Assembly (NCBI GenBank): GCA_000702085.1
Contig: JNKP01000004.1
Location: 62,001-126,000 of the forward strand
Length of the DNA: 64,000 bases
Source of the DNA: Lachnospiraceae bacterium P6A3
GTDB taxonomy: Bacteria > Bacillota > Clostridia > Lachnospirales > Lachnospiraceae
Direction: 5' to 3'
The notes beneath the pieces were generated by a model. It was given only the letters and a program-made list of their open reading frames with translations, did not search any database and was not told the origin of the DNA. This document shows, one piece after another, positions 9,257 to 20,547 of the stretch. Every line of letters begins with the position of its first letter. The first letter of the stretch is position 1. Both the position numbers and the translations under genes were made by a program.

Positions 9257-9856
9257 TTATTCCTCCGCGCCTTTAGATCCGAACAGATCTTTATTGTAGA
9301 AAATAGCAGCTATTGCGATCAAAAGCGCAATGCAAAGCTTGGTCGAAAACTTATGCGAAAAACCCGTTGATAGCATCTTTACGCCTTCGGGTCCGAATAC
9401 TACAAAAGGGTCATCGGGAGTGGTCGATGCACAGACCGTTTCTCTGTCTTCGATGGTATCAAGAGTTGCCCCGTTTACCATGAGATAATCATCGGAGTTA
9501 AAAAGAGCGGGAACAGAAAGCCTCTTTTTAACGATTCCTCCGGAGTTGACGCTCACTCCGTCGATTGTGATCATGTCGTCTGCGGGGGGATAATCAAAAC
9601 GTATTCCCGTGATCCGGCCCTCAAGAGATGAATCGAATACAAATGTGATCTGCCCCGTACGTTCGTCATATTCCGAATCGATATGCTGCTCGTCCGTAAA
9701 ATTCGGATTACTGTCGGTAGCATAATAGATCCTGTATCCGCTTACGCCACCTTCTTTTATATGAAATCTCACATAAAGATCGTCCGCAGGCAAGGGGATC
9801 AGAATTATTATCAGCATGCATATGCATGTTATGATGGTTTTAGTAAAGCCCTTCAT
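9257..9856 (-). CDS. Membrane-anchored protein of unknown function with an extracytoplasmic beta domain
   Basis: A 199-residue protein I do not recognise. A hydrophobic helix (about 5-22) serves as signal anchor, a beta-rich domain of about 130 residues follows, and a second helix sits near the C terminus (CIALLIAIAAIFY). The domain resembles small carbohydrate-interacting modules found on bacterial GT-C membrane proteins, but that is only an impression. I prefer the ATG at 9856 to a TTG at 9916, because the extra residues would place a charged stretch before the helix. It heads the operon with LysR. The divergent gene at 9949 is also a membrane protein, so the two may function together. Confidence 0.6.
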   Translation of the reverse strand: MKGFTKTIITCICMLIIILIPLPADDLYVRFHIKEGGVSGYRIYYATDSNPNFTDEQHIDSEYDERTGQITFVFDSSLEGRITGIRFDYPPADDMITIDGVSVNSGGIVKKRLSVPALFNSDDYLMVNGATLDTIEDRETVCASTTPDDPFVVFGPEGVKMLSTGFSHKFSTKLCIALLIAIAAIFYNKDLFGSKGAEE

Positions 9857-9948
9857 TGGTTTACCCGTCCGAAAAACTGTGATAACATAATGGTTGTCGC
9901 TGTTTGAACCTATCAAATGATATCATAACGCATTAATCCTAGGCAAAC

Positions 9949-11229
9949 ATGAATCCTTCAATATCAGGCAAAAAAAACAGACCCCTTTCGGACTGTCTCC
10001 CCATATTCGGATTTGCTCTCGTTCTATGTTATTTCATGTACGGAGTGGTCATCCACGAACTCCCCGGGGAACTGACGGATTACAACGGTCACGTATATAA
10101 TTATCTTGCAACATTCACGGGCGGCGATACTTTCAGGGCCTGGATGATGTCACCTTATTTCCTGTGGCACACGCTTGCACTGTTTTTCAGGCTTGTGCTT
10201 AAGCTTCCGATTGAAGCCTCTGCTGCGGCATCAAGCTGCATCTTCTACCTTGCTTCATATTTCGTTACCGTTTTCATGGCGGAAAAGTGGTGCGCACATA
10301 AAAGCATCTCCGCTTCTTCCGTCTTTACCGGATTCTTCTCATTTGCACTTACAATGATCCAGCCCATATGGATTTCATTCCTGGATGCGGGTGTATCAAG
10401 AACCGTGGGTGTGTTCTCTTTTAACCCGCTATACAGTCCCACCCACATGGCAGCAAGGCCCTTTGCCCTGTTATGCTTCATGCTGGTACTGGATCTTCTC
10501 GAGCTGAGTAAGGACCGGAAATCTGTTTTCTTTGGTCTTAACCGTAACAAAACCTTGATACTTCTTACGGTGGTTCTCTTTATCTCCGCCACGGCAAAGC
10601 CGGTATTTGCGGAAATGTTTATCCCGGCTGTCGGAATCCTGATACTTGCCGAATGCATTTCGGCTTTCAGACTTAAGAAAGAAACCGGAAAAAAATACCT
10701 GACTGAGTATCTGATCCCCGCATTTTTAGCTGCCGTACCTACCCTGTTGTTCATCCTCATCATATACTTCCTGTATTTCAAATTCGGCGGAAGCTATGTT
10801 GAGAGCGAAGGAGTCATCCTAACACCTTTCCTTCTGGTCTGGTCCCTTTATACGGAAAACATACCTCTCTCCATGCTGTTTATGATGAGTTTTCCCATAT
10901 ATATACTGATAATTGACTGCAAAAACTATCTGGGTTCTTACACCGGAAAACTGGGGCTTCTATCATTTGTCACAGGGTTCCTCGAAGCAGCTCTTCTGGG
11001 CGAAGGAGGAGGCAAGCTTCCTCACGGAAACTTCATATGGCCCATGATGTTCGGAATACTGCTCTTCTGGGCATCCGCAATGCTCCACTTCCTGACCATG
11101 GAGAAAAAGGCTAAGACCGGCTTTGCAAGATTTCTGGTCTGCGCAGGATGGATACTTATCCTGATCCACGTTCACTACGGTTTTCAATATTTCTTCGAAG
11201 TGTTCGGCTGGGACTTCATGATTTTTTAA
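9949..11229 (+). CDS. Polytopic membrane protein, possibly GT-C-like glycosyltransferase
   Basis: A 426-residue integral membrane protein with about ten hydrophobic helices. The first outer loop contains DYNGHVYNY, which could carry the acidic residue that GT-C glycosyltransferases use. I could not assign it to a named family. It is one of two protein genes in the first 60 kb on the plus strand and is divergent from the membrane protein at 9257-9856, with a 92-nt shared control region. Its Shine-Dalgarno is weak (AGG 5 nt from the ATG). It ends 20 nt before a bidirectional terminator. Function is inference. Confidence 0.75.
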   Translation: MNPSISGKKNRPLSDCLPIFGFALVLCYFMYGVVIHELPGELTDYNGHVYNYLATFTGGDTFRAWMMSPYFLWHTLALFFRLVLKLPIEASAAASSCIFYLASYFVTVFMAEKWCAHKSISASSVFTGFFSFALTMIQPIWISFLDAGVSRTVGVFSFNPLYSPTHMAARPFALLCFMLVLDLLELSKDRKSVFFGLNRNKTLILLTVVLFISATAKPVFAEMFIPAVGILILAECISAFRLKKETGKKYLTEYLIPAFLAAVPTLLFILIIYFLYFKFGGSYVESEGVILTPFLLVWSLYTENIPLSMLFMMSFPIYILIIDCKNYLGSYTGKLGLLSFVTGFLEAALLGEGGGKLPHGNFIWPMMFGILLFWASAMLHFLTMEKKAKTGFARFLVCAGWILILIHVHYGFQYFFEVFGWDFMIF

Positions 11230-11245
11230 ATATCTTTTATCATAT

Positions 11246-11277
11246 AAAAAACCCGCAGATCTCTATCTGCGGGTTTT
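11246..11277. terminator. Bidirectional terminator between convergent genes
   Basis: A 10-bp perfect stem (AACCCGCAGA / TCTGCGGGTT) with a 6-nt loop has A-runs on its left and T-runs on its right. It serves the membrane protein gene on the plus strand and the GH94 phosphorylase on the minus strand. Confidence 0.88.
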
Positions 11278-11294
11278 CATTATTCAAGCATTGA

Positions 11295-13733
11295 TCATCC
11301 CATTACTACTTCAACCTTAACGGTCTTCTTGGATGCATCATAAGGGATTACGGTTCCGTCAACCTTTACGCCGTCAACGACAAGTTCCTTAACACCCTTC
11401 TGAGCGCCGTTCTGCTTAACGGTGATATCGTACTCAACGCCTCTGTAAATTCTCTTTACGCTGAAATCGCCGAAATCAGCGGGTACGCAGGGATCAACGG
11501 AAAGTCCCTTGAGAGTGGGATATACTCCGAGGATGTACTGGGAGATATTTACGAATGTCCATGCTGCGGTACCGGTAAGCCAGCTGTTCTTTCCTTCGCC
11601 GTGGAACTTCGCATCAGCACCTGCTACCATCTGGCAGTAGATATAAGGCTCGGTTCTGTGGATCTCGCTGATTTCTTCGGTATAAGCGGGACAGGTCTTC
11701 TTGTAAACCTCGAATGCTCTGTCTCCTCTTCCGATAACAGTCTCTGCGATGGATACCCAGGGATTGTTGTGGCAGAAGATACCTGCATTCTCTTTGTACC
11801 CGGGAGGATATGAGGAAACTTCACCGAGTTCTTCGTGATAAACAGTATATGCGGGCTGAAGGATCATTACGCCGTACTTGGTATCAAGATGCTGCTTAAC
11901 GGAATCAAGTGCCTTCTGAGCCTGGCCGGATTCCTTACCTACACCTGCAAGTACGCAGAAGCCCTGAGGCTCGATGTAGATCTTTCCTTCTTCACACTCT
12001 TTGCTTCCTACTTTGTTTCCGTAAGAATCATATGCTCTGACGAACCACTCTCCGTCCCAGCCTGCGTTGGAATCAAGGAGGATCTCGTTCATCTCTGCTA
12101 CTGAAGCACGAACCTTTGCAGCTTCATCGGTAAGTCCCTTGAGGTCGCAGAGGTCTGCATACTCATTACCGTACTTAACAAACATCCCGCCGATAAATAC
12201 GGACTCTGCAACGGGTCCTTCGCTGGGACCGAAGGTCTGGAAGGATTCGCCGGGCTGAGTTGAATGGCAGTTAAGATTCAGGCAGTCATTCCAGTCGGCT
12301 CTTCCGATAAGAGGAAGTCTGTGAGGTCCTCTGTGTGTATCGACATAACCGAAGGATCTGCGGAGATGCTCCATAAGAGTCTGAGCAACCGATGCATCAT
12401 TATCGAAAGGAACCATCTCATCGAGAATGGTAGCATCGCCGGTCTCTCTGATGTATGCGCTGGTTCCTGCAATGAGCCAAAGGGGATCGTCACCGAATCC
12501 GGATCCGATATCGGAGTTGCCCTTCTTGGTAAGAGGCTGATACTGGTGATAAGCGCGTCCGTCCTCAAACTGGGTGGAAGCGATATCGATGATTCTCTCT
12601 CTTGCTCTGTCGGGAATGAGATGTACGAATCCGAGGAGATCCTGGCAGGAATCTCTGAATCCCATTCCTCTTCCGATACCCGACTCATAATAGGATGCGG
12701 ATCTGGACATGTTAAAGGTAACCATACACTGATACTGATTCCAGATATTAACCATACGGTTAACCTTATCGTTGGAGGAATCAACGGTGTAGATATTAAG
12801 AAGCTTATCCCACTGATCGTTAAGTTCAGCAAATGCTGCATCAACCTTAGCGTCGGTGTCATATTTTGCAAGAAGTGCTTCTGCGGGCTTCTTGTTGATT
12901 ACGTTGTGAGCTTCCCACTTATCTTCTACGGGATTCTCAATGTATCCGAGAACGAATACATAAGACTTGCTCTCACCGGGCTTAAGGGTTACATCAAGCT
13001 GATGAGCTGCAATGGGGCTCCATCCGGAAGCCATGGAATTGGTAAGCTTTCCGTTAAGAACAGCTTCGGGATTTCCCGCATAGTGATAAAGTCCGAGGAA
13101 TGAATCTCTTGCGGTATCGAATGCTGCAATGGGAGCATTTACGGAATATACGGCATAGTGATTTCTGCGCTCTCTGTACTCGGTCTTGTGATAGATAGCG
13201 GAACCCTTTACTTCAACTTCGCCGGTAGAGAAGTTTCTCTGGAAGTTTCTGCTGTCATCGTCCGCATTCCAAAGGCACCACTCAACATATGAGAAGATGC
13301 TGATATTCTTTTCAACGGAGGAGTCATTGGTAACAACAAGCTTGGATACTTCGCAGTTATCGTTAACGGGAACGAAGGTAAGAACATCGGCTCTTACACC
13401 GTTCTTAACGCCCTTGAACTTGCTGTATCCGATTCCGTGACGGCACTCATACTCATCGAGATTGGTCTGGGTAGGCTTCCATCCGGGATTCCAAACGGTA
13501 TCGCCGTCCTTGATGTAGAAATATTTTCCGTTGATGTCCATGGGAACATCATTGTAACGATATCTCGTAAGTCTGAGGAGCTTTGCATCCTTGTAGAAGG
13601 TATAGCCTCCGCAGGTGTTTGAGATCAGTGTGAAGAATTCCTTGCTGCCGAGATAGTTGATCCAGGGCAGGGGGGTCTTCGGGGTCTCAATGACATACTC
13701 TCTGTGCTCGTCATCAAAATGTCCGAATTTCAT
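11295..13733 (-). CDS. cbp: Cellobiose phosphorylase (GH94)
   Basis: An 812-residue cytosolic enzyme that splits cellobiose with phosphate into glucose 1-phosphate and glucose. The N terminus ([29 protein letters not shown], written here only as landmarks KFGHFDD and PLPWINYLG) is characteristic of clostridial Cbp. The (alpha/alpha)6 catalytic domain holds [12 protein letters not shown], whose first Asp is the general acid in GH94. Length equals characterised cellobiose phosphorylases (about 810). AAGGAG lies upstream of the ATG. The LacI-family gene directly upstream is the likely regulator. No cellobiose transporter is adjacent, although a sugar-ABC ATPase lies at 24979. Cellodextrin phosphorylase is less likely because those are longer. 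Confidence 0.92.
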   Translation of the reverse strand: MKFGHFDDEHREYVIETPKTPLPWINYLGSKEFFTLISNTCGGYTFYKDAKLLRLTRYRYNDVPMDINGKYFYIKDGDTVWNPGWKPTQTNLDEYECRHGIGYSKFKGVKNGVRADVLTFVPVNDNCEVSKLVVTNDSSVEKNISIFSYVEWCLWNADDDSRNFQRNFSTGEVEVKGSAIYHKTEYRERRNHYAVYSVNAPIAAFDTARDSFLGLYHYAGNPEAVLNGKLTNSMASGWSPIAAHQLDVTLKPGESKSYVFVLGYIENPVEDKWEAHNVINKKPAEALLAKYDTDAKVDAAFAELNDQWDKLLNIYTVDSSNDKVNRMVNIWNQYQCMVTFNMSRSASYYESGIGRGMGFRDSCQDLLGFVHLIPDRARERIIDIASTQFEDGRAYHQYQPLTKKGNSDIGSGFGDDPLWLIAGTSAYIRETGDATILDEMVPFDNDASVAQTLMEHLRRSFGYVDTHRGPHRLPLIGRADWNDCLNLNCHSTQPGESFQTFGPSEGPVAESVFIGGMFVKYGNEYADLCDLKGLTDEAAKVRASVAEMNEILLDSNAGWDGEWFVRAYDSYGNKVGSKECEEGKIYIEPQGFCVLAGVGKESGQAQKALDSVKQHLDTKYGVMILQPAYTVYHEELGEVSSYPPGYKENAGIFCHNNPWVSIAETVIGRGDRAFEVYKKTCPAYTEEISEIHRTEPYIYCQMVAGADAKFHGEGKNSWLTGTAAWTFVNISQYILGVYPTLKGLSVDPCVPADFGDFSVKRIYRGVEYDITVKQNGAQKGVKELVVDGVKVDGTVIPYDASKKTVKVEVVMG

Positions 13734-13769
13734 GTTGACTTCTCCTTAATAGTTGATTGATTGGTTACA

Positions 13770-13782
13770 GGTGCAACGCACC
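13770..13782. other. Small perfect inverted repeat between lacI-type gene and cbp
   Basis: GGTGC-aac-GCACC lies 36 nt before the cbp start codon and just after the regulator's stop. It has no T-run, so it is not a terminator; it may be a minor operator or chance. Confidence 0.25.
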
Positions 13783-13788
13783 GGATTT

Positions 13789-14808
13789 TTAAAGTCTGGC
13801 TACGGAACCGCCCTCATAGAGCCTTCCCTTTACAACGACCTTTTCGATCCTTGTTTCTGCGGGATTTTCTATTAATGAGATCAGCTTTTGAGCTGCGGTT
13901 TCACCGATAAGTTCCGTAGGCTGCCTTAAGGTTGTAAGTGAAGGGGTAAGATGTCTTCCTACCCTGATTCCGTCGTATCCCACAATCGAGATATCCTTGG
14001 GAATCTCAAGACCCGCATCCTTGATGGCTGCGATTCCGCCCAGTGCGGAAAAATCGTCGGGATACAGGATACATGTTGGTCTGTCTTCAAGTGCCAGGAG
14101 TTTTTCGGTCGCTTTTCTCGAGCCTTCCGTTTTACGGTATTCGGCTACGGGAAGATAGCTGTCGGGAACACTCAGTCCGAGACTTTCCATCGTGTCTTTA
14201 AACGATCCCACGCGGTCTCTTGTAACGGCACTGTCATTATCATCGTGAATATATGCAATCTTTCTGTGCCCCATCTTGGCACAGTATAAAACCAGATCTC
14301 TTATACCCGATACGTTGTCGGATTCTACCGACATACGATCTTCGAATGAATAGTCGATGGTGACCAGAGGGATATTGCTCTGAGCGAGCTCGATAACCTC
14401 GGCGTTATGGAAATCCATACAAGCGATCAGGACTCCGTCGAAAGCTCTGTATCTTGCATGAGCCAGATAATTCATATTGCCCATACTTCCCGAGGATATT
14501 CCTCTGTTTATGAAGGTTATGTCATAGCCCTTGGAATCTGCGACATGCTTGAATCTGTCGAGAAGAAGAGCGAAGAATTCGTTTGTCAGACCGTTGTGCG
14601 CCTCATCGACGAATAAAACGCCGATATTGTTGGATCTGTGGGTACGAAGTACCTTTGCTGCGGAATTAGGCTGATAACCCATAGTGCTTGCAGCTTTCTT
14701 GATCTTCTCGCGAGTTGCCTCGCTGATATCGGGTTGTCCGCTGAGCGCCTTACTTACCGCTGCTACCGATACGCCACATTCTCTGGCGATATCCTTCATT
14801 GATACCAT
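13789..14808 (-). CDS. LacI-family transcriptional regulator, probable regulator of cbp
   Basis: A 339-residue sugar-responsive repressor. The N-terminal HTH and hinge helix are clear (SMKDIARECGVSVAAVSKAL, then NSAAKVLRTHRS), followed by a ribose-binding-like effector domain (GYDGIRVGRHLTPSLTTLRQP). GGGGAG lies 9 nt before the ATG. It is immediately upstream of the cellobiose phosphorylase gene, so local control by cellobiose or a cellodextrin is likely. A perfect dyad overlaps its own predicted promoter (14842-14857), suggesting autoregulation of both genes. Confidence 0.9.
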   Translation of the reverse strand: MVSMKDIARECGVSVAAVSKALSGQPDISEATREKIKKAASTMGYQPNSAAKVLRTHRSNNIGVLFVDEAHNGLTNEFFALLLDRFKHVADSKGYDITFINRGISSGSMGNMNYLAHARYRAFDGVLIACMDFHNAEVIELAQSNIPLVTIDYSFEDRMSVESDNVSGIRDLVLYCAKMGHRKIAYIHDDNDSAVTRDRVGSFKDTMESLGLSVPDSYLPVAEYRKTEGSRKATEKLLALEDRPTCILYPDDFSALGGIAAIKDAGLEIPKDISIVGYDGIRVGRHLTPSLTTLRQPTELIGETAAQKLISLIENPAETRIEKVVVKGRLYEGGSVARL

Positions 14809-14841
14809 ATATTAAACTCCCCTATGCCCCTCACACACGCA

Positions 14842-14857
14842 ACTTAATCCATTAAGT
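14842..14857. promoter_or_regulatory. Candidate LacI-type operator
   Basis: A perfect dyad ACTTAAT-cc-ATTAAGT lies 34 nt upstream of the regulator's start codon. On the minus strand a weak promoter (TTGTAA, 17 nt, TACTTA) places the dyad at the -10 region, a good position for repression. LacI-family operators usually have a central CG; this one has CC/GG, so the assignment is tentative. Confidence 0.45.
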
Positions 14858-14907
14858 AAATTTAATATATCGTATTTACAAAAATCTTACAAGTCTCTAA
14901 ATGCCAA

Positions 14908-14935
14908 AAAAAGTGCAACGTAGTGTTGCACTTTT
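14908..14935 (-). terminator. Terminator of the hrcA-grpE-dnaK-dnaJ operon
   Basis: AAAAGTGCAAC-actac-GTTGCACTTTT, followed by further T on the minus strand, lies directly after the dnaJ stop. The symmetrical A/T flanks allow termination in both directions. Confidence 0.88.
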
Positions 14936-14943
14936 ACTATTTT

Positions 14944-16119
14944 TTAAAACAATTTTTTCTTTTTGCCGGGTTTTTCTTTGGTTTCCGCACCTGCCCCTGA
15001 TGCTTTTTCGGCAGCATGAAGAGAATCCCCCGTTAATGCATCAAATTTTTTGAGAAGTTCCTTGGCCTCGTTGGAAAGTTTCTCGGGCGTTTCCACAACC
15101 AGGGTGATGTAATGATCGCCTCTCTGGTTTTTGTTCCTCCATGAAGGAACTCCCTTGCCCTTGAGTCTTACTCTCATGTCGGTCTGTGTTCCGGCTTTGA
15201 CATCATAAATGACTTTGCCGTCCACTGTATCTACGAGAACCGGACCTCCCAGTGCCGCAATCGCATAAGAGATGGGAACGAATGAATAGATATCGAATCC
15301 TTCTCTCTGGAATACGGGATGTCTGTCGACTATCGCCTCGACTCTGACATCTCCTCTGGGGCCTCCGTTTGTTCCGGGATCACCGAGCTCCGCAAGACTT
15401 ACCGCCTGACCGTTGTCGATACCTGCAGGGAAATCAACCGAATATCTCTTCTTGATGGAGATGTATCCCTGGCCTTTACAATCGGGACATTTATCTCTGA
15501 TTATCTTACCTGTTCCGCGGCAATCCGGACATATCTCGGCACTTCTCATAAGACCGAATACCGAATTTCTGGAAATGAATACCTGGCCCTTACCTCCGCA
15601 GGTAGAACATGTTTCGGGAGCGGTTCCCGCCTTGGCACCGGATCCCTTACAGGATTTACATTCCTCTTTGACATTCAGCTCGATCTCTTTTTTGCATCCG
15701 AATACGGCTTCCATAAATGTAAGCCTTACACTTGTGCGGATGTTTGCACCCTTCATGGGACCGTTACTTGCGGATGAATATCTTCTTCCGCCGCCGAAGA
15801 AACTTCCGAATATGTCACCGAAATCACCGAAGATATCGGAGAAGTCCATATTGTTGAAGTCAAATCCTCCGCCGCCACCGGCGCCGCCTTCGAATGCGGC
15901 ATGTCCGTATCTGTCGTATTTAGCCCTCTTGTCGGGATCGCTCAAAACGGCATAGGCTTCGGAGGCCTCTTTGAACTTGGCCTCCGCTTCCTTATCGCCG
16001 GGATTAGCATCCGGATGGTACTTTTTGGCAAGCACCCTGTATGCTTTTTTAAGCGCTGCCTCGTCGGCAGTTTTGTCTACTCCGAGAACCTCGTAGTAGT
16101 CGCGCTTACTCTCTGCCAT
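14944..16119 (-). CDS. dnaJ: Chaperone DnaJ (Hsp40)
   Basis: A 391-residue cytosolic co-chaperone that stimulates the DnaK ATPase and hands it substrates. The J domain is at residues 1-70 with HPD in [11 protein letters not shown] Gly/Phe-rich linker (about 80-125), a zinc finger with four CxxCxGxG-type repeats ([32 protein letters not shown]) and the C-terminal substrate domain follow. Length is normal for DnaJ. The tail is Ala/Lys-rich. The gene starts 6 nt after the dnaK stop with GAGG upstream and is last in the operon. Confidence 0.98.
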   Translation of the reverse strand: MAESKRDYYEVLGVDKTADEAALKKAYRVLAKKYHPDANPGDKEAEAKFKEASEAYAVLSDPDKRAKYDRYGHAAFEGGAGGGGGFDFNNMDFSDIFGDFGDIFGSFFGGGRRYSSASNGPMKGANIRTSVRLTFMEAVFGCKKEIELNVKEECKSCKGSGAKAGTAPETCSTCGGKGQVFISRNSVFGLMRSAEICPDCRGTGKIIRDKCPDCKGQGYISIKKRYSVDFPAGIDNGQAVSLAELGDPGTNGGPRGDVRVEAIVDRHPVFQREGFDIYSFVPISYAIAALGGPVLVDTVDGKVIYDVKAGTQTDMRVRLKGKGVPSWRNKNQRGDHYITLVVETPEKLSNEAKELLKKFDALTGDSLHAAEKASGAGAETKEKPGKKKKLF

Positions 16120-16124
16120 ATTTA

Positions 16125-18065
<1,941 letters not shown>

Positions 18066-18068
18066 TTA

Positions 18069-18758
18069 TTATTGAACCACCGATACCATGCTGTGTCTTA
18101 AAACGGTATCGTGATATGTATAGCCTTTCAAAAGCTCCTGTGCGACCACTCCGGATTCGTATTCATCGCTCTCTGTCTGCATTACCGCATTGTGGAAGGC
18201 GGGATCGAATTCTTTGCCGACCGCTTCGATGGGCTTAACTCCCATCTTGTCCAGCTCATCCATGAGCTGTCTGTAAATCTTATCCATTCCTACTACGAAG
18301 GCGTCATCCTTATCCTCTTCTTCGACTGCCGCAAATCCTCTTTCGAAGTTATCTACGACGGGGAGAAGCTTTTCGAGAACCGATGCGGCTCCTCTGTCAA
18401 AGGACTGTGCTTTTTCTTTTTCGGAACGGTTTCTGAAATTCTCGAACTCCGCAAGCTGTCTCTTGGTCTTATCTTCAAGTTCTTCGACCCTTGCCTTCAG
18501 GGCTTCTTTTTCCTTATCGGCTTTCTGGGCTTTCTTCTCGGCCTTTTTCTCCGACCAGGATTTCTTGCCCGAACCCTCTTCGGCTTTCTCTTCGCCGGAC
18601 TCTTCGGATTCGCCTGTTATCTCGATCTCTTCCGCCTCTGCATCTTCAGCAGCTTCCTCAACGGCTTCTTCGAGTTCGGAAACATCTTCGGAGGTTTCTT
18701 CGGTAACGGTCTCTCCCGTATCCTTGTTGATTACCTTGTCTGCTTCTTCTTTGCTCAT
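18069..18758 (-). CDS. grpE: Nucleotide exchange factor GrpE
   Basis: A 229-residue dimeric factor that releases ADP from DnaK. The first 70-80 residues are strongly acidic (Glu/Asp/Ala) and low in complexity, then comes the long coiled-coil helix and the beta-wing C-terminal domain with PVVDNFERGFAA, GVKPIEAVGKEFDPAFHNAV and VLRHSMVSVV. The acidic extension makes it somewhat longer than typical GrpE. The Shine-Dalgarno AAGGA lies farther than usual (about 12 nt) from the ATG. It sits between hrcA and dnaK. Confidence 0.97.
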   Translation of the reverse strand: MSKEEADKVINKDTGETVTEETSEDVSELEEAVEEAAEDAEAEEIEITGESEESGEEKAEEGSGKKSWSEKKAEKKAQKADKEKEALKARVEELEDKTKRQLAEFENFRNRSEKEKAQSFDRGAASVLEKLLPVVDNFERGFAAVEEEDKDDAFVVGMDKIYRQLMDELDKMGVKPIEAVGKEFDPAFHNAVMQTESDEYESGVVAQELLKGYTYHDTVLRHSMVSVVQ

Positions 18759-18776
18759 TATATGAACAGATCCTTT

Positions 18777-19805
18777 CTAGTTGTCTTTTTTATAAAGATC
18801 ATCCAGACCGCTTCTTAGTGATTTCAGAGTTCCGACTACCTTGTCGTAATCCATTCTCTTAGGTCCGACGATTCCTATTGTTCCCTTCATTCCGCCTTCA
18901 AGCTCGTAGGTTGCGGTTACGACGCTGCAGTCTTCCATGCCGCTGACCTTGTTCTCGCTTCCTATATATACCTTGATGGCTTCGTCTCCGTCCTCGCCTC
19001 CGATGATCAGTTCCTCAAGTCCTTCTCTTTCTTCGAAAGTATTGATGAGATGTCCTGCCTTCTCGGAGTTATCGCTGAGTTCGGGATATTTAAGTATGTT
19101 GTTTGCTCCGCTCGTGTAAACCTTAAGGTCTTCTTCTGCGGAAATTGCTTCGGCTACCGCGTCGATCACTTCTGAGATGACTCCCGAGTGAGCTCCGGCC
19201 TGAGCTTTAAGCCCGGTGATCATGGAGAGTGAGATCTCATCCATCGTCATTCCCGAAAGCTGCGTGTTAAGCATCAGGTTCAGCTTGAGAAGCGTTTCCT
19301 CGTTAAGAGGCTCGGCAATGTCTACCACCTTGTTCTTGATGACATTTCCTTCCTTAACAATGACCGTCAGGAGATGTTCGTCATCAATTCTCGACAGCTG
19401 AATGAACTTCAGCTTGTTGCGGTTTGCACTGGGTGCGGTGATAAGGGAAGCATACTGGGTATCCTTGGCCAGGAGTTTTACGACTCCCTTGAGCATGTCC
19501 TCCAGCTTATCCTGACGTTCCATAAGGACCTTCTTCATCTCGGATATCTCACGGTCCTTGGCTTCCATCATGGTATCTACATAGAATCTGTATCCCTTAT
19601 CGGAAGGAATACGTCCCGCGGAGGTATGAGGCTGAAGTATGTATCCCATCTCCTCAAGATCCGCCATCTCATTTCTGATGGTTGCCGAACTCAGATTGAG
19701 ATCGGTATATTTGGATATGGTTCTGCTGCCGACAGGCTCGCCGGTTTCAAGATAATTGCGGATGATTGCCTGAAGTATAATGGCTTTTCTTTCATCCATT
19801 TCCAT
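18777..19805 (-). CDS. hrcA: Heat-inducible transcription repressor HrcA
   Basis: A 342-residue repressor that binds the CIRCE element and is kept active by GroEL. The N-terminal winged helix (AIIRNYLETGEPVGSRTISKY, SSATIRNEMADLEEMGYI, HTSAGRIPSDKGYRFYVD) is diagnostic, followed by a GAF-like domain. GGGAGGT precedes the ATG. It is the first gene of the operon and is directly downstream of a perfect CIRCE, so it represses its own operon. Confidence 0.98.
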   Translation of the reverse strand: MEMDERKAIILQAIIRNYLETGEPVGSRTISKYTDLNLSSATIRNEMADLEEMGYILQPHTSAGRIPSDKGYRFYVDTMMEAKDREISEMKKVLMERQDKLEDMLKGVVKLLAKDTQYASLITAPSANRNKLKFIQLSRIDDEHLLTVIVKEGNVIKNKVVDIAEPLNEETLLKLNLMLNTQLSGMTMDEISLSMITGLKAQAGAHSGVISEVIDAVAEAISAEEDLKVYTSGANNILKYPELSDNSEKAGHLINTFEEREGLEELIIGGEDGDEAIKVYIGSENKVSGMEDCSVVTATYELEGGMKGTIGIVGPKRMDYDKVVGTLKSLRSGLDDLYKKDN

Positions 19806-19829
19806 ATCCGTACCTCCCTTCTCAATCTG

Positions 19830-19856
19830 TTAGCACTCAATTTAAAAGAGTGCTAA
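19830..19856. promoter_or_regulatory. CIRCE element (HrcA operator)
   Basis: TTAGCACTC, a 9-nt spacer and GAGTGCTAA match the CIRCE consensus exactly. It lies 25 nt upstream of hrcA and about 15 nt downstream of the -10 element. A further half-site TTAGCACTC (19874-19882) overlaps the -10/spacer region. Confidence 0.98.
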
Positions 19857-19870
19857 CATCTTCAAAAAAT

Positions 19871-19899
19871 AAATTAGCACTCCTCACCTGCGGTGTCAA
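19871..19899 (-). promoter_or_regulatory. Promoter of the hrcA operon
   Basis: On the minus strand a perfect -35 TTGACA (19894-19899) is 17 nt from TAATTT (19871-19876). The predicted start lies just before the CIRCE element, the standard class I heat-shock arrangement in Firmicutes. Confidence 0.85.
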
Positions 19900-19939
19900 C
19901 ACATCATTTATGAAATATCATTAAAGAAAAATAAAAAAA

Positions 19940-19966
19940 GACCGTCCCGGATAATCCGGAACGGTC
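19940..19966 (-). terminator. Terminator after the DUF6465 gene
   Basis: An imperfect 13-bp stem (GACCGTtCCGGAT / ATCCGGgACGGTC on the minus strand) is followed by TTTTTTTATTTTTC. It lies 22 nt past the stop. Confidence 0.9.
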
Positions 19967-19987
19967 CGTGTATGATTACGGATAGGA

Positions 19988-20368
19988 TTAAAGGTTGAAA
20001 TCTCCCTCAACATCGTTCATTACATAATAAACTTTGTTGTCCTCGGGCTTAACGTAAAGCTCAACCTTAGTAAGATCAGCAGTCTTCTTGCCAAGATCAT
20101 ACTGCCATACATTCTTAGCGTTCTTGATAAGATCTGCTTCGGTATATTCTCTTCCGTCACTAAGCTGAAGAACTACCTTAGCCTTGAGTTCAGCCTTCTT
20201 AGCTGCGGGCTTTGCTGCTGCCTTCTTGGGCGCTGCTTTCTTAGCTGCAGGCTTCTTAGCGGCTGCCTTCTTGGCTGCGGGCTTTGCTGCTGCCTTAGCA
20301 GGTTCTGCCTTTACGGCTGCATCAGCCTTAACCTCGGGCTTAGCGATGGACTTTTTTTCGACTGCCAT
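19988..20368 (-). CDS. DUF6465-family protein with histone-H1-like Ala/Lys/Pro tail
   Basis: A 126-residue small basic protein. Residues 1-60 are low in complexity, made of Ala, Lys and Pro repeats (KKAA/KPAAKK type) like eukaryotic histone H1 tails. Residues 62-126 form a compact domain (VVLQLSDGREYTEADLIKNA, KVELYVKPEDNKVYYVMNDV) matching DUF6465 as I know it from Lachnospiraceae. The ATG at 20368 has AGGGAGA 9 nt upstream; an earlier in-frame start would read through a structured leader. It has its own strong promoter and terminator. DNA or RNA binding is plausible from composition; the function is not established. Confidence 0.85.
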   Translation of the reverse strand: MAVEKKSIAKPEVKADAAVKAEPAKAAAKPAAKKAAAKKPAAKKAAPKKAAAKPAAKKAELKAKVVLQLSDGREYTEADLIKNAKNVWQYDLGKKTADLTKVELYVKPEDNKVYYVMNDVEGDFNL

Positions 20369-20401
20369 AATAATCTCCCTTCTATCAATACCAATCCTTA
20401 T

Positions 20402-20440
20402 AAACTCCTCAGAGGGTATGCCCTCAACAAAGTCGAGTTT
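20402..20440 (-). other. Structured 5' leader of the DUF6465 gene
   Basis: Nested inverted repeats occur in the roughly 100-nt leader: outer AAACTC (20402-20407) with GAGTTT (20435-20440), inner GAGGG-tatg-CCCTC (20412-20425). It ends 34 nt before the start codon. No known riboswitch or ribosomal-protein leader was recognised; it may stabilise the mRNA or bind the product. Confidence 0.4.
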
Positions 20441-20476
20441 AATATAACGATTATTATTTGTCAACGAAGAATGCCC

Positions 20477-20505
20477 ATTTTACGGGAAATTTCACGATTT
20501 GTCAA
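20477..20505 (-). promoter_or_regulatory. Strong promoter of the DUF6465 gene
   Basis: A perfect -35 TTGACA (20500-20505), a 17-nt spacer and TAAAAT (20477-20482) lie on the minus strand. The near-consensus match suggests high constitutive expression. Confidence 0.8.
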
Positions 20506-20547
20506 AACTCATGTTTCCCTGTTTAAGAACTCCGAATTTCCACTTTT

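Noticed and set aside
12264-13103. 279-codon frame on the plus strand
   Set aside because: Antisense to the cellobiose phosphorylase catalytic region; composition follows the reverse complement of that gene.
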